A stretch of DNA of 64,000 nt, from assembly GCA_028023455.1 (NCBI GenBank), contig JAQFVV010001019.1, positions 1 through 64,000 on the forward strand, read 5' to 3'. The stretch comes from Epiperipatus broadwayi (Eukaryota; Onychophora; Udeonychophora; Euonychophora; Peripatidae). This document shows, in pieces, positions 1 through 11,955 of this stretch. Each line of letters opens with the position of its first letter. Positions within the stretch are counted from its first letter, which is position 1. The notes under the pieces are model-generated. The model was given only the letters and a program-made list of their open reading frames with translations, had not been told where the DNA came from and did no database searches. The position numbers and the translations under genes were made by a program.

Positions 1-135
1 ACTAATTGTTAAAAAGATGGATGAGATAATATAAATTTAATAACTAAATTTAGAACCAAATAACTAGTAATATAACTAAATGTTGGAAATAAGGATGGAA
101 TTCTTAATTAATTAATTTTTTTTTATAAGGTTAGA

Positions 136-136
<1 letters not shown>
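1..136. other. AT-rich sequence, nothing recognised
   Basis: Short AT-rich lead-in before the first microsatellite. No open frame or repeat is recognisable. Confidence 0.5.

Positions 137-182
<46 letters not shown>
137..182. repeat. (TA)n-(TG)n compound microsatellite
   Basis: About ten TA units pass directly into about twelve TG units. A TA block joined to a TG block recurs at 60590-60643, so this compound design is common in this genome. Confidence 0.95.
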
Positions 183-188
<6 letters not shown>

Positions 189-483
189 TTTCACTATAGG
201 ATTATAGAGTCAAGAAAAAATTTTGATTGTTGGCATGATAAAAATTCGCAAAACTTATTGATTTATTCTTAAGAAACAATGAATAATTCAATGATTAGGA
301 CTAAAAAAACTACAATTGTGAGATAGGGAATTTCTTTTGTAAAAAGGTTTTAATTACTAAACAATAATGTTGTCTAGATGTTTGTTGCTTATTGAAGAAT
401 TACAACTCAAGCATCACATAAACAGAAGATCCAGGGCACAAACAAATCAGAATATACTGTGATATGAAACTGTATAAGATTTT
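183..483. other. no gene seen
   Basis: AT-rich sequence between the microsatellite and the 3' end of the RTE element. Nothing coding or repeated was recognised. Confidence 0.5.
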
Positions 484-3310
484 CCACCATCATCATCATC
501 AACCAATATCAATACACTGCAGGATAAAGGTCTCTCCAAGGTCAATCCATCTTTTTCTTTCTTTAGCTTCTATTTTCCACATCACCCTGCACACTTTCTT
601 ATTTCATCCATCCATGTCACATGTGGTCTAGTTCAAGGTCTTTTACAATCTTTTGGAAACCGGTTTAAAATTTTAATTGTACATCTATTATCATCTCTTC
701 TAAAAATATGTCCAGCCCAACTTCATTTCAGTCTTTTAATTTTTTCAATGAGGTCAGTAACACCTGCTTGTTCTCTTACCCATACATTGCGTTTTCGATC
801 CCTTTTTGTTACTCCCAACATGTATCTCTCCATACTTCTTTGAGTGGTCTGAAGTCTCTGTATTTTTCTTCTATTAAGTGTACAAGTTTCAGATTCATAA
901 GCAAGAACTGGCAAAACACATTTATTAGAAACCTTCCTTTTCAAACACATAGGAATATTTCCTTTTAGTATCAAGTTATTTCTACCATAAGCATTCCAAC
1001 AAAGTTTAATTCAATGATTAATTTCATCCATTATATTTCCATCTGTATTAATAATCTGAACAAGAAATTTGTAACTGTTAACTTCTTCTAACTCATCATA
1101 ATCAATCTTTATTTTCATATTTTGAGAAAAATCTATTAAACTTTACTTTAGACTTTTTAACATTTATCTTTAGTCCTACTTTCCTATTTTCATCTGATAT
1201 CTCCTGCAACATTTCCTGTAGCTCTAAAGCATTATTTGCATAAAGAACTACATCATCTGCAAAGTCTAAATGACTTAAATAATATCCATTTACTTTCACT
1301 CCTTTAGCTTCCCATTTTAATCCACAAAATATTTCTTGCAGCACTGCTGTAAAAAGTTTTGGAGATATGGAGTACACCCTTTTCAATCATTTTCCTACTA
1401 TCATTATGTAATCTAATTGTTGCTGATGGTTTTTATAAATATTCTTTAAAATATGACAATATCCTGGATCTATATCTTGATGCTCCAATGCTTTAATCAC
1501 TGAAGAAATGTTTGTAGAATCAAATGCCTTTTCATAATCTACAAATCCTAAGCATAATGGCAACTCACTCTCATTTGTCTATTCTATAATTCCCCTTAAT
1601 ACATGGATGTGATCTACTGTACTAAAACCACTTTTAAATCCAGCTTGTTCTCTTGGTTGGTTGAAATCCAGTGTTTTCTGTAGACGAGTTGTAATTATCT
1701 TAGTAAAAATTTTGTATAAAATTGATAAAAGATGTATAGGTCTATAATTTCTAATATCTTCTTTATCACCTTTTTTAAATATTAATATTAATACTTCATT
1801 CTTCCAATCATCCAGTACATCTCTATCATTTAGACATTTGGTATATAACTTTGCTATTTTTTTTTTATTTCTTCACCTGCTTCTTTTAATATATCAATTG
1901 TAATTCCATTATTACCTGGAGACTTCTTTTTCTTCATAAATTTAATTGCATGTCTCACTTCCTCATTCAAAATTTTGGGCAATTTGGAAGATATAATAGG
2001 TATAGGAGGCATTTGTTTTTGATTACTATATAATTCTTGATAGAAGTCTTCTACATATTTCATGATGTCATCTCTCTTTTTAATAATAATTCCATCTTTT
2101 TTTATTGCAGATATAAATTTGCTACCCATACCAAAATGTTTTTTTATCCTCTTTAGACTTTTATTTTCTTCTACAGTTTTCCTTGCTAGTTCACAATTAT
2201 ATTTTCTTATATAATTTCAACTCTTTTCCACACCATTTTATAAAATTCGAGACATTCAATCTTTTTTAATACATCATTGTTGTATATCCTCATATTCCTT
2301 TTTTTCTTCATAAATTCTCTAGTCTCAGTAGAAATTTTATTGGTCAATTGCTACTTTGTTCTACCAGATACCTTTGTTGCAGTTTTTAAAAGTTTATTTT
2401 CCTACTAATATCATTCAAATCTAAATCAAGTTCAAAATCTACTAATACTTAAAACCGATTTGTAAAGTTCTAAATTAAATTCATTAGAATGTTTTTGAAG
2501 ATTAGGAATATCAACTGTAAGTATTGTTTTTCTTAATAAATTTTGTCTCTCTAGTTTTACATTAGCATGTATCTTACATCATACTAATAGATGATCACTT
2601 CCTGTGTTAAAGTTATTAAGAACATTACAATCTTGAAATATGTATTTTCTGTTAGTTAAAATATAATCCAATTCTGCTGTACCTTTATTTGGATGCTTCC
2701 ATGTTCATTTTATTTTAACATTTTTCTCAAAAAAATATTCATAATATAATGTTTTTCTTTTTCTGCAAACTCCACAAGTCTATGTCCTCTCTCATTTCTC
2801 TTGCCATAACAATAATTACCTACAGCAATTTCATCTTTCATTTTTTTACCAATTCTACCATTAAAGTCTCCCATAACAATTTTTAAAATGTTGTTTACTC
2901 TGATCAAAAGTCTTTTGTACATCTATATAAAAATCTTCTATAACTTCATCACTATGAAAACTTGTTGGGGCATAAACCTGAATTATCTGCATTTGGTATT
3001 TACTATTAAGTTGTAAAACTAATCTTACCATTCTGTGTGATACACCATCAATGTCTACAATGTTATTCTTCCATTTTTTTTATTTATAATGAACCCTACT
3101 CCACTTGTATTTTTAATATTTATGCCTTTATAGTAGAGTATGTATCCACTTTTAAATCAATTGTTTCTTCACATTTTCTTCTAATTTCACAAAGTCCAAT
3201 AATGTCCCATTTAATATAAGATAGTTCTTCTAACTCTTGCAATCTTCCTTCACTTGAAAGTGATTTGCAGTTGTAATTACCTAAATAAAAAGTCATCATC
3301 AAATGGCAGC
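484..3310 (-). pseudogene. degraded RTE-type LINE (endonuclease-reverse transcriptase), copy A
   Basis: A minus-strand non-LTR retrotransposon whose single long ORF is now broken by many stops and frameshifts. In element order: the APE endonuclease starts near 3302 with YNCKSL and WDIIGLCEIRR (catalytic Glu in CEIRR), and MGDFNGRIG lies near 2870 with the ERGHRLVEFA stretch after it. The RT N-terminal segment at 2129-1854 has the SPGNNGITIDIL motif. RT motif A (FVDYEKAFDS) lies near 1560-1530, then SISPKLFTAV and the catalytic FADD at 1386-1102. The C-terminal region at 974-520 has the LPVLAYESETCTL, WAGHIFR and WRDLYPAVY blocks usual in RTE proteins of invertebrates. The element ends in a short (GAT)n run at 487-505, the typical RTE tail. 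Family level is secure; the exact clade is not. It cannot be autonomous now. Related broken copies lie at 18150-21510. Confidence 0.9.
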
Positions 3311-4289
3311 CTGAGTCCGCATAAATATACTAATATGATTTCATTAAATTAAATAAAAATATGTGTCATCAATATTCTCACATAAATTTATCTCAACATG
3401 TAATAACATTTTAATTTATTTCATATTAAATTAATAAAAATATTACAATCTATATAATATTTATTTCCTGTATTTCTTTTTACATTTTTGAAATCTAAAG
3501 TAACATAAATAAAAATATTTTGACAAAAAAAACAAGCAAATCATAATAATCACCCAACTTTTTAATGAATCGTATTGAATTCATTTTTATTATAAATTGA
3601 CAGAATTATTTTGAGCATTCTAAAGTTTTCGAAAAATTAAATATGTTTCAATTTCACTTTCTTTTGACAATTATCTATATAAATTGAAAAAAAATTTCAC
3701 TAATATGTATTACTGAACATCATTCCACTTTTTATTAAATTCTTTTATTGATTTTGCAAAATCTGTTTGTTAACTTTTGATCTGTTTCAAGTTAGAATGA
3801 AATTTTAAAATTGAGATTTTAAAATATATTTGTGTTTCAAATCAAACTTTATTGCTCATAAAAACTTACATTGTTGAAAATACATGGTAGAAGACTACAT
3901 AGCTTTGGAACATACAGATATCAGTGGTACAGCTCAAATAAATTGTTAGGCAGATATCTGATAAATGTAAACTTGTAAAGTGTGTATTTACCTATGTTCT
4001 ATTTTCATTGTCTGATGGTTTAGTTCATTAGTTTAAAATTATTTTTGATTAAATTAACCAAAAAAAATAACTGTTTTTGTTACAGCAAAAGACATTTGTT
4101 TTTTTTTTTTAAGTTTATCGTCTGTCTTGGGCTTTTAATAGTGATTATGTAGCAGAAAATACATCTGGGTGTGAAATTTTGCCATCTCTGACTGTCCGTT
4201 AGAGTAGAGAATATGGCTGGTTGCCTTCTGATGTTGTATCCTAAGCAGAAAGAAAAAAAACGTTTATGCACAGACTGCTGATATTAAAT
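3311..4289. other. no gene seen
   Basis: AT-rich sequence between two minus-strand LINE relics. Part of 4080-4270 stays open on the minus strand and may be further LINE tail, but no motif supports that. Confidence 0.4.
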
Positions 4290-5110
4290 CTTTACTAAGT
4301 GTCTCTATTAGGTTATCAATTGTAATGTTATTTTGTCTATATATGTTAATCGTAATTTCTCAGAAGTTTGTCAGAGCTATGGAGGTGTGGAATAGATGCT
4401 GTTGCATGTCTTCTTCCCTGTGGCACAAGAAACAAAAAACATCAATTTTGTTGTAAAACATGTGGTATTTAAAAAAATAGAAGGTAGTTTAGAGATTAAC
4501 ATTTAGCTTTAAGACAAAGTCAAATCATTTGGGTTCCAATGACTATTTTTGAATAACTATATCAAACGACTGTTGTTCATATTTAGCATTGGTGACTAAG
4601 GATTAGTTATGTCTGGATACAGCATATTATAATTACTCCAATAGGTGTATCTACCAACACCCAAAAAGTCACCTGATCATAAATGCTTTGATGTTGGTTT
4701 ACAAGCAAGGACAAATATCAATGTAAAAGTGGTGGTTAGTCTGTGGGTGTTATTTGAAGGATGCATTCAAGAGCTGGAAAACTTCTTATCAGTGCAGTCA
4801 GGAAATTAATACTTTTTTGTTTATGAAAAATTTGAATGGAGTGAATACCTAATCCATTTCTGGTTGCTGGAAGACTAAATTGTTGTTCAGAGATGAAGAC
4901 TATTTTTTGCCCGATAATCTTGCTACAGAATGAGTAAATGGATGACGTGAAAGATTTAGTGAAGTTTATGATTGATAAGTAATTGGTTATATTTGTAGTT
5001 ATAAGCTGATTGAAGAGGCATACTTTTGCACATAATGAGAGGTAGATTTTGAAGAGAGAAGTGATTGTGCATTCAGCAGCATCTTTCAGTTTCTTCTGGA
5101 TCTTTTATAT
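4290..5110 (-). pseudogene. LINE reverse transcriptase C-terminal relic
   Basis: No intact frame survives, but two blocks on the minus strand are diagnostic of the region after the RT domain in non-LTR elements. Near 4880-4810 the frame reads FSLPATRNGLGIHSI, matching the F-LPAR-GGLGI block of many invertebrate LINE proteins. Near 4440-4385 it reads CFLCHREEDMQQHLFHT, the C-terminal Cys-x2-Cys...His...Cys finger with its last Cys changed to Thr. Several frameshifts separate them. It is not the RTE family, which lacks this finger. It may belong to the CCHC LINE family seen at 53360-61430, but that is inference. Confidence 0.55.
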
Positions 5111-5516
5111 TATTCCAGAGAGTCCTAGATAAAAAGGAAATACGAAAAATTAAACATATTGCGGCATGTATGCTAAATGCCTCCTTCTATTTTTAATATT
5201 ATTACTTGCAACTCTATTAGAAAAGGTAATTTTAAATTATGTTTAAAAAAAAAACAAGTACAAAATTTATATATATTATAAATGTTTGCAGATATTAATT
5301 TGTGCATCTGTGGAAAAAAAACTCAGTTCACAGCCTCGGTTAAATATAACATAAATGGCTGCCACAACTTTACTATTAACTAACGTGAGTGAAAAAACAA
5401 ACCTAAGAAATACTGTTAACTTTAATTAGTAAAAAAACACTTGATGATATTGCAAATAAATCAACAGGAATTACAAGCATGAATTTTAATCCCTTGTCCC
5501 AACGATTCAGAAAATC

Positions 5517-6720
5517 TATAACCAACAATATTGAAAATTGAGATTTAGAAAATCAAAATGGTGAAGAAATGCAAACCCCCCTTCTGTAATATTGAATGCT
5601 AACATGCTAGATAGCAATTCTGAGAAGTTCCACAATATCATTTCTAATGGCCTTTTTAACACTTTCCACCCTTTTTTCACAGATTGTTCAATAGTTTTAT
5701 CAGTTACCAATATTAATTGTTCTTTGTATAAATTCCCAAGAATGTTACTATATGAAGAACTCACTCAGCACAATCTATAGTATAATGTTTTACACTTAGC
5801 TGATCATTCCAATCAAAGATACCTGATTATAGAATTCCATGATTAAAACCAAAAAATAGATTTAACATAAAGATCAAAAGAATGGGTCATTTTGCTCTAA
5901 TTGCTGTAGATGAAAACAATACATACCTAGGCTACTCCTCACAGGATTTAAAAAAATTAATGGAACCTTTTTCAAAGATTATCTCATTGCAACCAGCTTA
6001 TCTAGAAGACACCCCAGTTCTAATGTACAACAATAGCTATGAGTTTAAAGTCAAGCTAAACAAAAACACTGATCCAACTACATACCTACTCAGATTACAG
6101 ACCAAGAGGAAACACTTTGCCTATATATAAGAGGGTTAAAGGCACAATGTTTCTCTTGTCACCAGTGTGGTTATTTGGTAAGCAACTGCAGAACTAGTCA
6201 ATGTTTACAATGCAATCAGGTGGTAACCATACACCTAGATGCATTCACAATCAAAACCAAGACAATAGTCACAAAACATCTAACTAATATATACATGAAT
6301 TCTCTTTCAAATGAAGATGTTTTAGCAATTAACCTCTCCATTGTGCAGACAAATCAAACCTTCAGCACACCTATTAACATTAGTAGCAAAACTGTTCAGG
6401 CTGGTGATAATCAAACTCTCACTTCATCAGCCAAACCATGTAAATAATTAGATTCAACCCATGTAGTTAAGGTACCCATAGTTGAAAGCTGTGACATGGA
6501 CTACACTTCCAAAAGCAAATCTGGGCAAGAATGAAAAGATCAAGGTAGTAAAAAAATAAAAAAAACATTTGTTACCAAAATTAACCTAACATGCTCCACT
6601 AATAACAGTATTGATAACTTAGAATACTGTATCTCCCATTTAACAGACACTCATAAATACAGGAAGCTCTAACTGAGCCCCAAAATCGTCATCTTTCACT
6701 TACCAAAATGTCAAATTTAA
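5517..6720 (+). pseudogene. degraded LINE ORF1 with gag-like zinc knuckle
   Basis: A plus-strand decayed ORF1 (gag-like, RNA-binding) of a non-LTR element. Open pieces lie at 5882-6130 and 6175-6447 in different frames. Reading across the junction near 6139-6225 gives a knuckle of the form Cys-FS-Cys-HQCG-Tyr-LVSN-Cys, in which the usual His is Tyr, followed closely by a second CLQC half-knuckle. A polar, Lys/Ser-rich tail follows (MDYTSKSKSG near 6497). The same order of knuckle then MDSS-rich basic tail is seen at 54180-54960, so the two loci are probably old copies of one family. No endonuclease follows here. Non-functional. Confidence 0.65.
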
Positions 6721-6935
6721 GCAATGAATCGAAAACAAATCCTGAAGATAAACATATATACACTAGTATACCAACAGATATCAAACTTTTACTGCTTAAA
6801 AAGATAATGCAAACGAACCATATCTTAGATATATTGATGCCCTAGATGCCAGCCCTAAAAAAATTAATTTTAAAGTAACTAAAACCACACAATGATATCT
6901 ACTCGTTTTATATTTGGCTATCTTGAACTTTGAAA

Positions 6936-7070
6936 AATTACTTTGAGAAAATATTATTATGGTCTAAAAACTTGATTTTTTTGGAAGGCTTGTGATTATT
7001 TTTGTATTATAATTGTTTAAGAATTATTAGAAATCAATATATTGTAATGGGCACATACGACATTACATTA
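6936..7070 (+). repeat. AT-rich interspersed repeat, fragment 1
   Basis: Starts with TACTTTGAGAAAATATTA and shares the following GGAA-GCTTGTGATTATTTTTG block with 9918-10010. It is a truncated copy of the family present at 9150-9620 and 9918-10500. Identity of the family is unknown. Confidence 0.6.
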
Positions 7071-7169
7071 TTTTTTTATTAGTAAACATAAAAAAATAAA
7101 AGTTCACAAATAAAACTTCTTTTTTTAAGAATTAAAAATTGAAAATTAAAATTCTATACTAAACTCATA

Positions 7170-7186
7170 TATATATATATATATAA
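7170..7186. repeat. short (TA)n
   Basis: A run of about eight TA units. Many such short runs occur; only the larger ones are listed separately. Confidence 0.8.
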
Positions 7187-7419
7187 ATCGCACAGATGAA
7201 AAAAATTATTAAAAAAAGAAACTTTATTAAAAATAGAAAAAGTATTTTAAAAGCAAAAACTTAAAAAGATTTAAAGATAAAAATATATCTAAGATTGTAC
7301 AAAACAAATTAATTAATGTTATTGAAAAAATGGAAAGGATTATTTTAATTAGTCCAAGTAAACTAGTCCTTGGGCATTTAAATGTATAAGTAATGGTTAG
7401 ATAGGCAAACAATAGAAAC

Positions 7420-7560
7420 TAATGGCCAATGAAAGAGATCCATCAGGGAATCGGACCTCAATGAAAGAATCATCATCATTTATGACGTAATGTCAATTGG
7501 ATCCTAAAATTACATATAAAAGAAAAAGTTTGATAATAAAATTTTTAGTGAGTGAAGAAA
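7420..7560 (+). promoter_or_regulatory. promoter-like cluster (CCAAT, CRE-like, TATA)
   Basis: Within about 110 bp the plus strand has GGCCAATGAAAG, then ATGACGTAATG (CRE/ATF-like), then ACATATAAAAG (TATA-like), in the order and spacing of an RNA polymerase II promoter. No ORF follows, so it could be an LTR remnant or chance. A similar but weaker set (ACCAATGATTGG, then GATATAAAACGAGG) occurs at 39650-39705. Motif matches alone are weak evidence in AT-rich DNA. Confidence 0.25.
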
Positions 7561-7760
7561 ATTTAAGAGAAGACTGAGATGTGGTAAGTCAGAGAGTCGG
7601 AGGTGAAGGGATTGAAAGACACACTTTCAATTCCTTCAGATGTTATAAAAAAAGAAAATGAAACATCGTTTTTCCTATATTGAGAACCACAGGATCATTA
7701 AGGGATTTTAATGCTGGATTCCAAATGGCAAGCAACGGATAACTAATGAACATTTCTAAA

Positions 7761-9149
7761 ACCGTAAGCATGTTATGAACTTAAATGAATATTAATTTGA
7801 AAACACTAAGAACTTTAAAATATAAACTTTCCCAGTATTTAAAAAAAAAATAGAAATAGAATCCTATCTGATCAAACTAAATCCTTAATTAATTTCTTTT
7901 ATTGATGTATTTTTTTTAATCATTTCCATTTATTTGTTGTTGTTTTTTTTTTTTTTGGTTCTTTTAAGTTTTATTTATGATTTTTGTTTTTCACTAATTT
8001 AATATTATATAAATGTTAAACTTAAGTCAGGCGTGAATGGCTATATAGATTTGTAAAGTTATATTAGGGGAGGGTAATCTTACGTTATTTGTTTTGTAGT
8101 TAAATTAGGTCAATGATTTTGATATCTTGATGTAATTAGTAGATGTAGTACGAGATTTGCTACAGGCAGAATCACTTTATATGCTGCACACTTTCTTTTT
8201 GCCTATGGAATGTGATTGTAAGTTGGCAAAAGGACCGCAGTCCTTTCCTATGAAGTTTTTTTTTGTTCTTCTCATTAGATAGATGTAGTATTGCTATCTG
8301 ATGAGAGGCAATTTCTTCTCTTAACCTTTTGTGCAGCTGTATTCGTGTTACATTGAATGCATCGATATATCAGATGGATTGACGTTGGTTTAACTGTGAA
8401 CTTTTGGCCTAAGATTAAATAAGGATAGAATTTTTTTTTTCAAATGCAAATCTAAGTAGTCTATTCATACTCGACACTCTAAATAAAAATGTATTAAATT
8501 TAAGTTGGGCATGGATGTTGAATGGATTTGTAAGCAGTTAATTATGTTGTGGTTTTCATATATGCAGTTAGAATATATAAGTCATCGATGTCAATGCAGC
8601 ATCTTATGATGAATGCCATTGGGTTTCTTGTATTCCCTCTGCAATTGATGTTATCAATGACTTTGTATTTTGATCGGTTATGTTTATTTTGAAATGTTTT
8701 TAACTGTGGAATCTATGCAGCTGATCTATTTTCAACATTATAAAACAAACTTTTATAAATACATCTGTGTGAACTTATAAAAATTAAAATCTAAAATAAA
8801 ATTTAAAAATGTAGTTAAATGCTAAAGTAAACATACTAAAATAATAATGCTAAATTATATATATGTGTGTAAATAAATGTTTGTGTGTATAATTACTGGC
8901 AGTGGCTTATTTTATTCTTTTTTATATATTCTTAGATAAGAATTATTTATCAATTTAAATCTCTGCTATTCCACTGAGCTAGTGACAATGGGCTAATGAC
9001 CAGAATCAAAATATATATATTTTTTTTGTTTGACTTATGTATCTGCCTACTATATAAATTTTCTAGTTTCAAATGCCTAGTGGCGCCCTGTAGTGCAGAT
9101 TACGTTAAGTCTCATATTCTCTGGATTGTTATAATATATATATTATTAC
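7761..9149. other. no gene seen
   Basis: AT-rich, T-run-containing sequence. A weak direct similarity exists between about 8025-8070 and 8495-8545 (AAGT-GGC-TGAATGG then ATTTGTAA), perhaps an old repeat. No coding signal was found. Confidence 0.4.
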
Positions 9150-9620
9150 ATATTTATTTTTTACAGATATGTTTTATTTTTAAATATCATAGAGAATACA
9201 GTCATGAGAAATACAACTATCTATAAATGATGTCACTCAGAAGATTGTTATAATATTTAGTGATATCAAAAAAATTACAAAAACAACATTTAAACTTTTA
9301 AAGCATAAATTTATATATTTAGTAGATATTAAAAATAATTCATTTAGATTTTTTTATACAAACATCAAACAAAGAAGATTTCATACATTTTTCAAATTGA
9401 ATTAGCTTCACCTGAAATTTGATGATGTGACAAAATTTTATTTAGATTAAAATCGAATTTTTAAAATAATTTCAAAAATCAATTTTTAAAATTTATTTAA
9501 TTTCTAAACAAATACATTTATTGAATAAGATAAAATTTATTATCTTATGATAAATAATAATAATTTGATATTAAAATGAAAGTTGAATGTTTAAATCCAG
9601 TGAGAACAAGAAATCTGTCA
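9150..9620 (+). repeat. AT-rich interspersed repeat, copy 2
   Basis: Shares ordered blocks with 10020-10500: the ATGTTTTATTTTTAAA block, ATACAACT-TCTA, AAACTTTTAAAGCATAA, CACCTGAAATTTGATGA, and the closing GTGAGAACAA-GAAAT-TGTCAG. The two run in the same direction about 870 bp apart with many substitutions and small indels. No ORF, so a non-autonomous repeat or part of a large decayed element. Confidence 0.75.
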
Positions 9621-9917
9621 GAATGTTAGTAGAGAGCAGGAGAGTCTAAAATAGCAAATATTTTATTATGATGTTTTATTGGTCCAGAAGTGAAAAATTG
9701 AATTTGCATTTTTTACCCTCTACTGAGAAATTTTGCAAGTGTTTGTTTTTTCAAACTTTAAATTTTATATATTTTTTCTAATATTTTAATTTCAAAAAAA
9801 ATTTTAAGCTGTTAGGACAATCAAAAAAGTAGAAATTTCAAAGTATGGTAAAGTCCCTAATGATGAGCACTCATTGTATTTTTGGCATTTTTGAATTTTG
9901 CAGTCACACTGCATTAT

Positions 9918-10500
9918 TACTTTGAGAAAATATTACATATGACTAAAACTTACTTTTTGGAAAGTTTGTGATTATTTTTGCATAGAAATTGTATGGTAAT
10001 TATTAGAAGAAAAAAAATTATATCATTGCATATTCATTTTGCACAGAAATGTTTTATTTTTAAACATGAAACAATATATTCTTTTGAGTATCATCACCAT
10101 GGAAATTATTATTGCAGAAAATACAACTTTCTAGAAAATGGTGTCACTAAGTATATGTTACAAAATATAGGAATATTGTAAAATTTACTAAAAGAAATTA
10201 AACTTTTAAAGCATAAGGTGATAGATTTTCTAGAATTATTATTCAGATTTTTAAAACAAATATCAAGCAAAAATAATCCAAATTGAATTGGGTCCACCTG
10301 AAATTTGATGACAAAACAGAAGTGTGTTTTAATTAAAATCTAATTTTTTAAATAATTCTGAAATTCAAATGTGATTTTTAAACATTTATTTAATTTTTAA
10401 ACAAAAATATCTATCAAATGATGTCAAATTTCTTATATTGTGATAAAAATTGAATGTTGAAATTTTAAAGCAAGTGAGAACAAAGAAATTTGTCAGAAAA
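9918..10500 (+). repeat. AT-rich interspersed repeat, copy 3
   Basis: The longest of the three copies. It includes the TACTTTGAGAAAATATTA start shared with 6936 and the body shared with 9150-9620, so it links the two fragments into one family of at least 580 bp. Confidence 0.75.
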
Positions 10501-10813
10501 CAGCAGGGTTAATGGACAGGTTTCAGTCTTCTTCACCCTCCAATTCTTCAGCCCTCCATATCATTAAAAATCCAATGATGAAATGTTCAAAGTCCTTGTT
10601 AATGTCAATGTTATTGTCATAACCAAAACAATCTGACCTCTCATGCATAGAAATTTAATATGTCTATCTACATACACAAAAGAAGGATAGGCAGAATACA
10701 AGCTGAATCTATAATATTTAATTACTCAGTCTTTCAATCCCCTTAAAGCTATCCACTCCATTCTATATAACTATTACACATGACCACATATATGTGAAAG
10801 AGAGAAACAATAT

Positions 10814-10856
10814 CCAATATATGCATTTCCTGCTAAAGAAGCACTTATCATCTGGT
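10814..10856 (-). ncRNA. decayed hammerhead-like core, family 1
   Basis: On the minus strand, ACCAG is followed by ATGATAAGTGCT, a TCTTT loop, AGCAGGAAAT and then ATATTGG. Box GAAA and the downstream TTGG are kept, whereas CTGATGA is damaged. Recognisable only by alignment with the copies at 31806 and 33878. Confidence 0.4.
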
Positions 10857-10871
10857 CCAGATCATCATCTC

Positions 10872-10873
<2 letters not shown>

Positions 10874-10940
<67 letters not shown>
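10874..10940. repeat. (TA)n microsatellite
   Basis: Uninterrupted TA for about 67 bp, sitting inside the tRNA-like repeat where other copies have only a short TATA stretch, so it grew in place. Confidence 0.97.
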
Positions 10941-10943
<3 letters not shown>

Positions 10944-11255
10944 CTCAGTTTATATTAAAATAGTAGCAAATCTTCAAACTTTAATGGACAGGCTTCAATC
11001 TTCTCCATCCTCCAACTTTTTAGTCCTCCATATCATTAAAAATTGATGATGATGTGGTCAGAGTGACTTAAAGTCAACATGGCTATGACAGTAATATTGG
11101 CATAAACAAGACCTTTGCGCATTTCATTGTTAAATTTTCAAAAATATGGAGAGCTAAAGAGTTGGAGAGTGGAAAAGACTGAAGCCTGTCCATTAAGGTT
11201 TGAAGATTTACTATCTTAATATAAACTGAGTACTGTGTGTTGGAAATGGTGATCT

Positions 11256-11302
11256 GGACAAACTGATGAGTGCTGGTTTAGCACAAAATATATATATTGA
11301 AG
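11256..11302 (+). ncRNA. hammerhead-like ribozyme core, family 1 (decayed)
   Basis: CTGATGA (11263-11269), stem II GTGCT-GGTTT-AGCAC, then AAAA where GAAA is expected, a 9-nt ATATATATA (2-bp stem III, 4-nt loop, ATA cleavage triplet) and TTGAA. The catalytic G is A, consistent with loss of a methylated CpG, and stem I is reduced to about 2 bp. Probably inactive. Confidence 0.55.
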
Positions 11303-11447
11303 GTCATTTATCTTTTTCACATTATGTGGTCATGTGTATTGTTTTAATAGGATAGAGTGGATAGATTTAGGGAGCTTGAAAGTTTGAGTTCAAATGCCTT
11401 CTAAATACCTTAGGTTCAGTTTAGACAATATACTTGTCTTTAAATAG

Positions 11448-11494
11448 TATATATATATATATATATACTATATATATATATATATATATATATA

Positions 11495-11539
<45 letters not shown>
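11448..11539. repeat. (TA)n microsatellite, interrupted
   Basis: Three TA blocks separated by CTA and GCA interruptions, about 92 bp in total. Confidence 0.95.
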
Positions 11540-11542
<3 letters not shown>

Positions 11543-11730
11543 CTGCATAAGATGGAGTGCATAGCTGTAAGCAGCTTCAAAGATATATCAATTATAAGTT
11601 TAGTTTTTTATATTTATTATCAATTATAAGTTTCCATTCAATTTGAAGTCCAATATAGTTTTACATTTTCATTTACTGTGCCAATACTCAAAATTTAAAA
11701 ATAATAGATAGATTATATATATATATATAA

Positions 11731-11955
11731 ATTAAATGCTCTTTTTGACTGTCACTAAAAAAATGTTTTCACACAATTGGAGATTTTATATTTAACTTCA
11801 AATAAAAATTGGGAAGGGGGGTTCAGAAATTAATTAAGTTAATTTTTGGAAAACCCCTTCCCCCTCGTGTTTTTATTTGAAGTTAAATCTAAAAACTCCA
11901 ATTCTGGTTGAATAAACATTTTTTTTTTAGTGCAGAGTCAATAAAAGCATTTAAT
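11731..11955. mobile_element. foldback MITE, about 225 bp
   Basis: The left end ATTAAATGCT and right end AGCATTTAAT are inverted. The arms pair for about 90 bp each, through GACTGTCACTAAAAAAA against TTTTTTTTAGTGCAGAGTC, CAATTGGAG against CTCCAATTC and TTTAACTTCAAATAAAAA against its inverse. The centre is a short unpaired TTAATTAAG stretch flanked by a G-run and a C-run. Both sides are TA-rich, compatible with a TA target duplication and a Tc1/mariner-type MITE. No transposase is encoded. Confidence 0.75.

Larger units (their letters stand above)
10505..11425 (+). mobile_element. hammerhead-bearing tRNA-like repeat, composite with inverted arms
   Basis: A block starting TTAATGGACAGG at 10506 reappears at 10980. 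Its reverse complement lies at 11140-11238, giving inverted arms of about 90 bp (10946-11035 against 11140-11238) that share the TGGACAGGCTTCA and CTCCAACT pieces. The right arm runs on through a hammerhead-like core (11256-11302) into a segment ending GAGTTCAAATGCC near 11390, a decayed tRNA B-box. The minus-oriented left part has its own decayed core at 10814-10856. Other copies lie at 12604, 31740, 33740, 35040, 35960 and 50570. No protein is encoded; a non-autonomous retroposon is the best reading. Confidence 0.65.
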
